Part shown: positions 1 to 6,596 of the stretch, piece after piece
Layout of the letters: each line of letters begins with the position of its first letter
Position numbering within the stretch: position 1 is the stretch's first letter
Notes under the pieces: generated by a model
What the model was told of the DNA's origin: nothing
What the model saw: only the letters and a program-made list of their open reading frames with translations
Databases searched by the model: none
Origin: Acidimicrobiaceae bacterium
GTDB lineage: Bacteria > Actinomycetota > Acidimicrobiia > Acidimicrobiales > Palsa-688
Assembly: GCA_030838025.1 (NCBI GenBank)
Contig: JAUTXM010000508.1
Location: forward strand, 1-12,940
Reading direction: 5' to 3'
DNA length: 12,940 nucleotides
Program-made: the position numbers and the translations under genes

Positions 1-669
1 AACGAGCTGCACTTCGGCTGCGCCGGGTGCCACGGCAACGCCGGCCAGGGTGGCTCGACGACCTACACCATCACGACGCCGCTCGGCACCACCCAGTCGG
101 TGTCCTGGCAGGTGCCCGCCCTCAACACCGCCTTGCTCAAGTTCACACCCGACACCGTGCGCACGATCATCGTGTACGGCCGCTCCAACACGCCCATGCC
201 CGCGTGGGGCCTGGCGGGCGGTGGCCCCATGAACGACTCGCAGATCGACTCGCTGGTCGCCTACCTGCAGAGCATCCAGATCACCCCTGAGGCCGCCATG
301 AAGGAGGCCGCCAACCTTGGCACCGACGGCGCCGCCCTCTTCAACGCCTACTGCGCCCGCTGCCACACCAAGGGCTACTCCTATGGCGCGCCCGAGACCT
401 CAGGCGCCGGGGCCTACGGACCCAACTTGACCAACAGCAGCGAGCTTCGCCAGTTCCCCAACATCGTGGACCAGCTGGACTACGTGACCAAGGGTGCGAC
501 CTACGGCAAGTCGTACGGGACCAGGGGAGTCGGCAGCATGGCCGCCGACCCCCGTCTCGACATCGAAACCGCGGGCGCCGCCATGCAGGGCGGCGGCATG
601 CCCAAGTTCGATCAGGTACTCACCCCGGATCAGATCCAGGCGGTCGTCGATTATGAGAGAGGCCTGTAA
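1..669 (+). CDS. Diheme c-type cytochrome, 3' part
   Basis: The frame is open from the first base, so the N-terminus lies outside the window; 222 residues and a TAA stop are visible. There are two heme-binding CxxCH motifs: CAGCH at visible residues 7-11 and CARCH at 118-122. Each is followed by a Met-Pro that could give the sixth heme ligand (Met66 in NTPMPAWG, Met200 in GGGMPKF), so this looks like two class I cytochrome c domains in tandem. By family knowledge such proteins carry electrons outside the membrane, often from a bc-type complex to an oxidase. The export signal or anchor cannot be seen. The next gene starts at the base after the stop, implying co-transcription. An internal GTG at position 100 is not the start, because the first CxxCH lies upstream in the same frame. 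The exact complex served is unknown. Confidence 0.9.
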   Translation, partial: NELHFGCAGCHGNAGQGGSTTYTITTPLGTTQSVSWQVPALNTALLKFTPDTVRTIIVYGRSNTPMPAWGLAGGGPMNDSQIDSLVAYLQSIQITPEAAMKEAANLGTDGAALFNAYCARCHTKGYSYGAPETSGAGAYGPNLTNSSELRQFPNIVDQLDYVTKGATYGKSYGTRGVGSMAADPRLDIETAGAAMQGGGMPKFDQVLTPDQIQAVVDYERGL

Positions 670-1638
670 GTGCATCTCCTCCTGAGCCACGCCGGGCTGC
701 TGGCGGCGACCTTCACGTGGGACCCGTTCATCCGGGGCGTGGTGATCACGGCCCTCTTCGTCGTGCTGTTGCCGGGCAGCGTGTACCTGGTGCTGTCGAC
801 CGATGTGGGCGGGCGGTTGGGCTTCTTGCTCATGGCCGCAGGCATGTCGGGCATGCTCTGCCTGCTGTCGCTCCTCTGGATGCCGCTGGCATCGACCGCC
901 GACATTGGTCGGCCCAACTCCTGGAAGCCTCTCGAAGTGATCACCGGCGACTACGCCAGCCAGGTGACGCCGGGCGGCGCCAAGGACTTGCCGATCGGCA
1001 ACCTGGCCGGGGTCAAGCCGCCGGTCAAGGACCTCTCGACGAAGCATTGGTACTGGCCCCTCCAGTCCTGCAGCGACAGTGGGTGGCACAAGATCGACCC
1101 GTCGCTGATCAACGACCCCGAGTCCGAGGCGGACAAGATCCTGGCCAACACCAGTGGGGCCCTCGTGGGGCCGACGCTGACCAGCCCGTACACCGCGGCC
1201 TCCGACTACGTGTACATCGACGGCTTCCAAAAAGGCGAGAACGGCGGGTGCCTCTTCGCCGTCAGCCGCCACAAGATTTACGTGCCGTTGGCCCGGGGCG
1301 CCCACTACGTGGTGCTGCGGGTCCTGCCGTCGCTCCCCGTGCTCAGCCTCGGCGGGGCGCCGCCGGCGGCCCAGCCCGATCGGTCCAAGCCCTACACCTA
1401 CGTGATCTTGGTGCGGAACCTGGGGTCGGTCCGCCAGCCGCAGGCCATGCTGTCCATCAGCATGGGGATCACGTTCCTGGTGATCTGCTACATCCTGCAC
1501 ACCCGTGACAAGGAGAAGGAGGCGGCCGACGCGGCCGCAGCCGCGGGTGATTCGGGTGGGGGTGGCGCCGGACCGGGTGGGACCGGCGGCCCGGGCGGAG
1601 CCGGACCCGAGCGCGAGAAGGTCGGCGCCGGGGTCTGA
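670..1638 (+). CDS. Membrane protein of unknown function, cytochrome-linked
   Basis: This 322-residue protein starts with GTG directly after the stop of the cytochrome gene; a purine-rich GAGAGAGG stretch about 7 bases upstream can act as ribosome binding site. I do not recognise a family. Hydrophobic segments at about residues 22-43, 49-70 and 258-276 look like three transmembrane helices. Between helices 2 and 3 lies a polar domain of about 185 residues with Cys134 and Cys194, which could form a disulfide if the domain is outside the cell. After helix 3 come a charged KEKE stretch, an alanine run and a Gly/Pro-rich low-complexity tail of about 30 residues. Its position suggests an accessory or assembly protein of the same respiratory complex as the cytochrome; that is inference. 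It ends 18 bp from the stop of the convergent GAF-HTH gene. Confidence 0.75.
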   Translation: MHLLLSHAGLLAATFTWDPFIRGVVITALFVVLLPGSVYLVLSTDVGGRLGFLLMAAGMSGMLCLLSLLWMPLASTADIGRPNSWKPLEVITGDYASQVTPGGAKDLPIGNLAGVKPPVKDLSTKHWYWPLQSCSDSGWHKIDPSLINDPESEADKILANTSGALVGPTLTSPYTAASDYVYIDGFQKGENGGCLFAVSRHKIYVPLARGAHYVVLRVLPSLPVLSLGGAPPAAQPDRSKPYTYVILVRNLGSVRQPQAMLSISMGITFLVICYILHTRDKEKEAADAAAAAGDSGGGGAGPGGTGGPGGAGPEREKVGAGV

Positions 1639-1656
1639 AAGGGGCTCCGACGCCCG

Positions 1657-2367
1657 CTACCAGGGGCGATCCTGGAGAGCCAGCACGTCGGCCCGCTGGA
1701 AGCGGAGATGGCCGCCTGCGGTCCGAAACGACGGCAAGCGCCGGCCCTTGGCCCAGTTGGCAACGGTCCGTTCGGTCACGTCGAAGATCGCCGCGACATC
1801 CTTGGAGTGGAGCAGCCGCGCCGGAATGGCGTTGCCGGCGGGAACGAAATCCGGGGCGCGGGGAGCGGTGGGCCGGTCGGCGCCGCCTCGCGGCTGGCGG
1901 TCGTCGGCCACGAGCCGCCCGGCATCGCTGCGGCGGGTCGTGGCCAAACGGAGTGCGATCTTGCTCGCGATGGCGTCCAAGCCATCGCGTTCACGGTTCG
2001 AGAGTCGCCTGACACAGCGATCGAAGACGCACAGGACGCCGAGGAGCGAGCCACCTTGGGCTCGCAACGGCAACCCGTAGACAGAGCGGATCCCGAGCGG
2101 GCTGGTGGCCAGGTCGGTGCCGCCGAACTGTGGGTGTCGCAAGAGATCACCGATCTCGAGCGGCTCGAAGCCGCGGCCGACTGCGCCGAACAAGCCGTCG
2201 TCTACTGGGAGGCCGCCGCTGCCGGGGCCGTATCGCAGCATCGACCACTGCCCGTCGGGTTCGACGACGGCTACCAAGGCGAGTGGGGCGTGGCACGTCG
2301 TGGCTGCCGCGAACAACAAGTTGGCGCACAACCGGCCCGTTTCCGGGGTTCGTTCAGTCACAATCAC
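1657..2367 (-). CDS. GAF-domain regulator with MerR/excisionase-type HTH
   Basis: This is a 236-residue putative transcription regulator. Residues about 10-143 read as a GAF sensor domain (core segment around IRSVYGLPLRAQGGSLLGVL, then a long helix with SNRERDGLDAIASKIA). A Pro/Arg-rich linker follows, then a C-terminal winged HTH at about 184-232 (SKDVAAIFDVTERTVANWAK, then GGHLRF and a final helix), of the kind found in excisionases and BldC-like proteins. GAF domains bind small ligands or gases, so a ligand-sensing DNA-binding role is likely; the ligand is unknown. The GTG start at 2367 is chosen because AAGGAG lies 5 bases upstream; another in-frame GTG follows two codons later. It is the last gene of the minus-strand series, 153 bp after the 164-aa gene, and that gap holds an operator-like inverted repeat. 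It may regulate the block or only itself. Confidence 0.82.
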   Translation of the reverse strand: MIVTERTPETGRLCANLLFAAATTCHAPLALVAVVEPDGQWSMLRYGPGSGGLPVDDGLFGAVGRGFEPLEIGDLLRHPQFGGTDLATSPLGIRSVYGLPLRAQGGSLLGVLCVFDRCVRRLSNRERDGLDAIASKIALRLATTRRSDAGRLVADDRQPRGGADRPTAPRAPDFVPAGNAIPARLLHSKDVAAIFDVTERTVANWAKGRRLPSFRTAGGHLRFQRADVLALQDRPW

Positions 2368-2372
2368 AATTG

Positions 2373-2378
2373 CTCCTT
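2373..2378 (-). promoter_or_regulatory. Ribosome binding site of GAF-HTH gene
   Basis: AAGGAG on the minus strand sits 5 bases before the GTG at 2367 and 11 before the next in-frame GTG, which favours the upstream start. Confidence 0.7.
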
Positions 2379-2415
2379 CGATTGGCGCAATGGTGACGGA
2401 TTGGGTGTTACCCGA

Positions 2416-2435
2416 TCGTCACGGTGCCGTGACGA
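2416..2435. promoter_or_regulatory. Operator-like inverted repeat upstream of GAF-HTH gene
   Basis: There is a perfect inverted repeat of two 9-bp arms, TCGTCACGG and CCGTGACGA, separated by 2 bp. It lies about 50 bp upstream of the GAF-HTH start and about 85 bp past the stop of the 164-aa gene. The 2-bp centre is too tight for a terminator hairpin and fits a dimeric regulator site, perhaps for autoregulation by the GAF-HTH protein. That link is inference. Confidence 0.45.
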
Positions 2436-2520
2436 CTCGGGGCGGGAGGAGGCCGGCCCCAGGGGCTGACCACTGGTCGAGTGCCCAATTGCTCACGCGG
2501 CGTGCCTCGAAGCGGGATCC

Positions 2521-3015
2521 TCAGTCGTAGGCGGACGACGGTTGGAGGGATACCCATGGTGTGGCGATCCCTTCGGCGCGGGCATCGTGTCGACGTTTGA
2601 TGTGCAGGCTGACCAGGCGGCCGGGAAGGCGAGGGGCCCAGAACCGGCCACGCTCGTCTGCCTCGACCATCACCGACGTCCCGAGCGAGCGAATCTCGAT
2701 CTCGGCCGAACCCGGCGGCACCAGCTGCCCGACCAAGGGACTGTCGGCGTGCACGTCAACCTCGAGTTCCACGACGAGATCGGTTGCCTCGAAGGTGAGT
2801 TGGCGGCTGTTACCCGTCGAGCGGACGCCGGCCAGCTCGAGGTCGTCGAGCGCCGAGTCGAACACCAGTCGCGCCAGCTCCGCATCCATCGACCGGAAGT
2901 CCAGCGCGACGATGGCGGCCTCGAGGTCCGCGGCCGGTACCGGGTCCACCACGGCCGCGACCGCTGCCAGTTTGATCAGGTGTGCCTCGGCACGTTCTAC
3001 CTGTTCCCTGTTCAC
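2521..3015 (-). CDS. 164-aa protein of unknown function, sigma-factor-linked
   Basis: The frame could be extended upstream to 3219, but that would overlap the sigma gene; a GTG at 3015 has AGGAG 7 bases before it and lies 23 bp after the sigma stop, so I choose it. The N-terminal half (about 5-60) is probably helical, with DFRSMDAELARLVFDSALDD at its end. The second half looks beta-rich: RQLTFEATDLVVELEVDV (71-88), GQLVPP (96-101), ADERGRF (119-125) and TPWVSL (152-157). The later part loosely recalls a carboxypeptidase-regulatory/transthyretin-like fold. There is no signal peptide, membrane segment or zinc-type anti-sigma motif, so it should be cytoplasmic. From memory, similar small proteins follow ECF sigma genes in other actinobacteria; I could not check this. 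Translational coupling to the sigma gene suggests a partner, regulator or protease substrate. Confidence 0.8.
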   Translation of the reverse strand: MNREQVERAEAHLIKLAAVAAVVDPVPAADLEAAIVALDFRSMDAELARLVFDSALDDLELAGVRSTGNSRQLTFEATDLVVELEVDVHADSPLVGQLVPPGSAEIEIRSLGTSVMVEADERGRFWAPRLPGRLVSLHIKRRHDARAEGIATPWVSLQPSSAYD

Positions 3016-3022
3016 ACGGACG

Positions 3023-3027
3023 CTCCT
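3023..3027 (-). promoter_or_regulatory. Ribosome binding site of 164-aa gene
   Basis: AGGAG on the minus strand, 7 bases before the GTG at 3015, lies between the sigma stop (3039) and that GTG. It decides the start against longer in-frame options that would overlap the sigma gene. Confidence 0.7.
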
Positions 3028-3038
3028 CTCGTGTTCTT

Positions 3039-3689
3039 TTACCGTTGGAGGTCCTCGCCGTCCTGCTTGATGCAAACAAGAGCAAGACCGTGACGAAGAC
3101 GCTCCAAACAGCGCTTCCGGGTCGGGCCCACGCTGCCGATGGGAATCTGCAGTCGAGAAGCGATCTCCTCGTAGCTCGGCTGGGGATCCGCAACCAGAGC
3201 GTGGAGGAGCAAGCGACATCTCGGCGGCAGGCGTTCCACTTCGCGCCAGAGCTCGGCATTGCGGTCCTCGAGCAGGACGAACGCATCGGCGTAGTCACTC
3301 TCGTCGAAGCGCGGCGGTTCGAGGACGTCGTCGGTGAGCACCTGGCGGGCCGAACGGCCGATGATGCGCAGGCATTCGTTGCGGGCGACGGTGTACAGCC
3401 ACCCCCCAAGGGCGGCGCGATCCTTGATTCGGTCAAGGTTCTGCGTGAGCGTCAGCCACACGAACTGGTACACGTCCTCGGCATCACTGAGTCCCAGGCG
3501 ATGCGCCCGGCTGACCGACCAGACCAGCGGGCTGAAGTGTTCCACCAATGCCCGCCACGCCGCTTGGTCGCCTTGGGCGGCCGCCTCTTGGAGCTCGACG
3601 ATGCCACGGTCGTGGTCGAACCTCGTCGCGGGGCGCCGGTCAAACTGTTGCAGTTCGGTTCGTGGGGACTCGCCCGCTTGCGCTGTCAT
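3039..3689 (-). CDS. ECF-type sigma-70 family RNA polymerase sigma factor
   Basis: This 216-residue protein directs RNA polymerase to a dedicated promoter set. Region 2 covers about residues 45-113, with the signature DAEDVYQFVWLTLTQNLDRI followed by LGGWLYTVARNEC. Region 4 covers about 150-203 (LPPRCRLLL, then SYEEIASRLQIPIGSVGPTR and KRCLERLR), and its helix-turn-helix should read the -35 element. Regions 1 and 3 are absent, as in ECF sigma factors. The ATG at 3689 has a GAGG 6 bases upstream. It lies 173 bp downstream of the TPR-CHAT gene on the same strand and 23 bp before the 164-aa gene. No recognisable anti-sigma gene (zinc-binding or membrane-anchored) is present, so control probably goes through another route. 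The promoters it serves are unknown. Confidence 0.92.
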   Translation of the reverse strand: MTAQAGESPRTELQQFDRRPATRFDHDRGIVELQEAAAQGDQAAWRALVEHFSPLVWSVSRAHRLGLSDAEDVYQFVWLTLTQNLDRIKDRAALGGWLYTVARNECLRIIGRSARQVLTDDVLEPPRFDESDYADAFVLLEDRNAELWREVERLPPRCRLLLHALVADPQPSYEEIASRLQIPIGSVGPTRKRCLERLRHGLALVCIKQDGEDLQR

Positions 3690-3862
3690 GTCTCGCCTCG
3701 CTTCAACCCTTGGGTCGCCGCTGCCACCAACCTGATGTCGTACGAGCCGTCGTGAGGGCGTCGCTTATGAGGGGCCGTGACTCATAGAGCGCTCGTGTCC
3801 CGCGAAAATACGACAAAGTCGAATCCTCCGGCTTGGCGGGCGCTCATTGGAGGTCATCGTCG

Positions 3863-6559
3863 TCATGGTGACTCGATCACCGGCCATCCGGCCCCGAAGC
3901 AGAGGAAGGCACCCGCGACCGCGATCCCGGCGGCTCCCTGATCCTGGCGGAAGGCCTCCTGCGTCTCGGCGAGCGCCCCCGCCGGGCTGGCGCCGGCCGC
4001 CAAGCGGCGATGCATGGCGATCATGAACCCGTGGCTGGCCTCGTCGTGGACAGGCACGACGCTCGCGATCACCGCCCGCGTTCCCAGCGACAGAAGGGCC
4101 GCAATCAATCCCCGCAGTTCGTCTCCGGCGCTGGCCGCGGCTCGGCCGGACTCGCAGGCGGACAGAACCATGACCTGGGGGGGCCGCCGAAGTCGTTCAA
4201 GGTCGTACACATACAAGGGGCCGTCTGCGAACTGCAGCGACGAAAACGACGGGTTGTCGGCCCGGAAGTTGCCGTGACACGCCAGGTGGGCCAACGCGGC
4301 CCCCTCGAGCGCTCGCGCCACGGCGGATGCAGTGGCGTTTGCGCCCATGAGGGTCGTGGGCGCTCCAAGCAGGCCCGCGATGGCGGTGACCTCCTGCGTG
4401 GCGTGTCGCAGCCCCGGTCCGGCTGCGAGGACCGACCTGGTGCCTTTCGGCGGCGGCTGGGCCGCGGCCCGCAGCCACAGGGCGGCGGATGGGACGACGC
4501 TTACGAGGCGGCCCCGACCGCTGCGCAGGAGGTTCCACGGCAGCGCCATCAGCTCCCCGGGCGGTGAGACGACAAGCCGCTCGACCTGCAGGAGTGACCG
4601 CACGGGGCCAAAGATCAGCTCATCGAGGTGATCGAGGCCGTGTTCGAGGTTCGCCCGCATCGTCGCCGCGGACGCGCTTTTGGGACGCCGAGCGAGGTGG
4701 CCGAGATCGAATCGAACCGCCGCCAGCTCCTTGCGGATCTGGCTGAGCAGGGCCAACCGAGAGTGGCGGGCGGTGCCGGATTTGACGATGACCGCGTGCA
4801 GCTCGTCGTCGTTGATGACCAGCTGCACCCACGCGGAGCGCCGGAGATACGGGCGGAGGGCGGAGGCGCTCGGACGGCGGTGCGACGCCGGGGAGCGTCC
4901 CCGGGCCAGGTAGCTCAGTCGGCGAACCTGGTCCTCGAGGTCGCGCTGCTGGCGACGCAGTTGCGCCGCCACCGGTCCTTCCACCGCCGTCTGCTCCAGG
5001 CGCCCGCTCACCGCCCGCAGGCGCGTCAGGGTCTTCGCCAGTTGGCGGTCCTTCGGTGGCCGCGATGGGCGCTGCAGGAGGGCGGCAGCGCGGTAGCGCT
5101 CCGACCAGCTGAATATCTCCGCCGCCCGACCCTGGGCAAAGGCCAGCTCCATTCCGAGCTTCGCGAGGTCCCGGGCATGTCCGGCTGCCCCAACCCGCAT
5201 CTCGGTGGCGCCGAGCGCCTCCCGAAAATCCTCGACCAAGGTGAGCCCGGCAGTCAGCGCTCGCTGGGCCGATCGGGGCCGACCTTCGATGACCTCGATC
5301 AAGGCGCGGGCATGCCAGCCGCTGACGCGTGAGGCCAGGGCCCGGCCTCGGTGGTGAGCCGCGGCCACGCTCAGCAGCTGCAACGCCTGGACGCGCTGTC
5401 CACGGCTCAACGCGATCCGGCCCGCCAGGAGTTGGGCGTCCAAGGATGCCGCCGGCCAGGCCCAATGTGCGAGAGACTGCGCCGTCGCCTCGGCCATCGC
5501 CTGAAGCTCGGCGCTTCGCTCTCCCATCGCGAAGCGGGCCGACACGACGAGGAGGTCGGCGTTGGCGGCCCACGCGTGGAGACCCCGCTTGGTGAAGTTG
5601 GCGGACGCTTCTTCGGCTGCGGCGCGCGCACGGGCGTGATCGTCCAGCATCACCTCCGCTCGGGCCGCCGCCAGGAGCAGTTCGGGGACGGCCGACGTGT
5701 TGTCGTTGTGCGCCAGCTCATCCAGCGCGACCGCCGCGACGCGAAGGGCGTCGCGGGCGAGGTGGGCCGACAGCAGGATCGAGACCTGGGCGTCGGCGCC
5801 TTGCTCGCCGGGAATCCCTAGCTTGCGGTACGACTTCTCGACCTGCCCGAAGCGGTCGAGGGCGGTCGGGATGTCGCCTCGCAGCCCGGCCAGAACGGCC
5901 AGGTGATGGGCCATGTATGCCACGCCGGTTTCATGTCCGAGGGACTGGTAGAGGGCCTGGGCCGCTCGGGCCTCGCGCTCGCCGGCATCGACCGCGCCGG
6001 TCATCATGTGGACATACGAACGGTTGGCTCGCGCTCGGGCCTCCCACACGGTGTTGCCGAGCTGGTGAAAGACCCGGATCGTGCGGTTCATCTCGGCGAG
6101 TGCCTCGTCGAAGCGGCCCATGACGCAGAGGATCGCCGCCTTCTGATTGAGGGCTTCGGTGTACTCATGGCCCGTCAAGATCCTGAGAGCGGCGTCGATG
6201 TCGACCAGGGCATCGTCCGGTTGACCCGAGAGAGCAAAGGTGGCGGCTCGACTCACCTTGGTGCGCGCCGCTTCGTCCTCGACGCCGGCTCGCTGCGCCA
6301 GCTCAATTGCCGTGGCGAAGCAGTCCAGCGATTCTTCAAAATCCATCAGTGTTCGGGCCGCCAAGCCCAGGGCTCGATAGGCAATAATGCTGTCGCGGGC
6401 GCTCGGGCGGTCCCGGCTGGTGAGGATCTCGCGTGCCTCGGCTCGGGCGGCCTTGGGTTCGCCGGTGGCAATTGTTAAGGCATGTTCAGCGGATGCGGCC
6501 ACTGGCCCTCCCGTTGAAGTGTCCCACACATGTATCAATCGGGCATTCGTCGCACTCAT
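3863..6559 (-). CDS. TPR-CHAT caspase-like cysteine protease
   Basis: This protein has 898 residues if the ATG at 6559 is used. The first half is a helical array with tetratricopeptide-like repeats from about residue 55 to 430 (for example RALGLAARTLMDFEESLDCF, then AILCVMGRFDEALAEMNRTI), a usual sensor or partner-binding scaffold. A charged linker rich in Arg and Gln follows at about 490-560. The C-terminal 300 residues are a CHAT domain (clan CD, related to caspases and separase). The expected catalytic dyad is present: His762 in HLACHGNF and Cys802 in VLSACESGR, so it should be active. There is no signal peptide or membrane segment. The start is uncertain: ATG 6559 has AAGGA directly adjacent, while GTG 6502 (879 aa) has GGGAGG 4 bases upstream and would leave more promoter space. 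It diverges from the S8 protease gene and precedes the sigma gene on the same strand. Confidence 0.92.
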   Translation of the reverse strand: MSATNARLIHVWDTSTGGPVAASAEHALTIATGEPKAARAEAREILTSRDRPSARDSIIAYRALGLAARTLMDFEESLDCFATAIELAQRAGVEDEAARTKVSRAATFALSGQPDDALVDIDAALRILTGHEYTEALNQKAAILCVMGRFDEALAEMNRTIRVFHQLGNTVWEARARANRSYVHMMTGAVDAGEREARAAQALYQSLGHETGVAYMAHHLAVLAGLRGDIPTALDRFGQVEKSYRKLGIPGEQGADAQVSILLSAHLARDALRVAAVALDELAHNDNTSAVPELLLAAARAEVMLDDHARARAAAEEASANFTKRGLHAWAANADLLVVSARFAMGERSAELQAMAEATAQSLAHWAWPAASLDAQLLAGRIALSRGQRVQALQLLSVAAAHHRGRALASRVSGWHARALIEVIEGRPRSAQRALTAGLTLVEDFREALGATEMRVGAAGHARDLAKLGMELAFAQGRAAEIFSWSERYRAAALLQRPSRPPKDRQLAKTLTRLRAVSGRLEQTAVEGPVAAQLRRQQRDLEDQVRRLSYLARGRSPASHRRPSASALRPYLRRSAWVQLVINDDELHAVIVKSGTARHSRLALLSQIRKELAAVRFDLGHLARRPKSASAATMRANLEHGLDHLDELIFGPVRSLLQVERLVVSPPGELMALPWNLLRSGRGRLVSVVPSAALWLRAAAQPPPKGTRSVLAAGPGLRHATQEVTAIAGLLGAPTTLMGANATASAVARALEGAALAHLACHGNFRADNPSFSSLQFADGPLYVYDLERLRRPPQVMVLSACESGRAAASAGDELRGLIAALLSLGTRAVIASVVPVHDEASHGFMIAMHRRLAAGASPAGALAETQEAFRQDQGAAGIAVAGAFLCFGAGWPVIESP

Positions 6560-6583
6560 TCCTTAATGGTCAACTGCGACTCG

Positions 6584-6589
6584 AGGAGG
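6584..6589 (+). promoter_or_regulatory. Ribosome binding site of S8 protease gene
   Basis: A near-consensus AGGAGG lies 7 bases before the ATG at 6597, within the 37-bp gap from the upstream CHAT start. It fixes the S8 start and suggests strong translation. Confidence 0.75.
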
Positions 6590-6596
6590 AAGACAG

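Noticed and set aside
400..1500. 366-codon minus-strand open frame
   Set aside because: It is a shadow of the cytochrome and membrane protein genes; the product is His/Gln/Arg-rich without domains, while the plus-strand frames have clear heme motifs and helices.
3791..3815. Terminator after the CHAT gene (CGAC-TTT-GTCG followed by TATTTT on the minus strand)
   Set aside because: The stem is only 4 bp, too weak to call; the T-rich part may equally belong to a promoter of the sigma gene.
3765..3866. 33-codon minus-strand frame whose ATG overlaps the CHAT stop (ATGA)
   Set aside because: The overlap is suggestive of coupling, but the peptide is Arg/Ser-rich without recognisable features and there is no clear ribosome binding site; more likely chance in the promoter region of the sigma gene.
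4909..4925. GGTAGCTCAGTCGGCGA resembles the 5' part of a tRNA (D-arm box)
   Set aside because: It lies inside the TPR-CHAT coding sequence, and no anticodon arm, T-arm or acceptor pairing follows.
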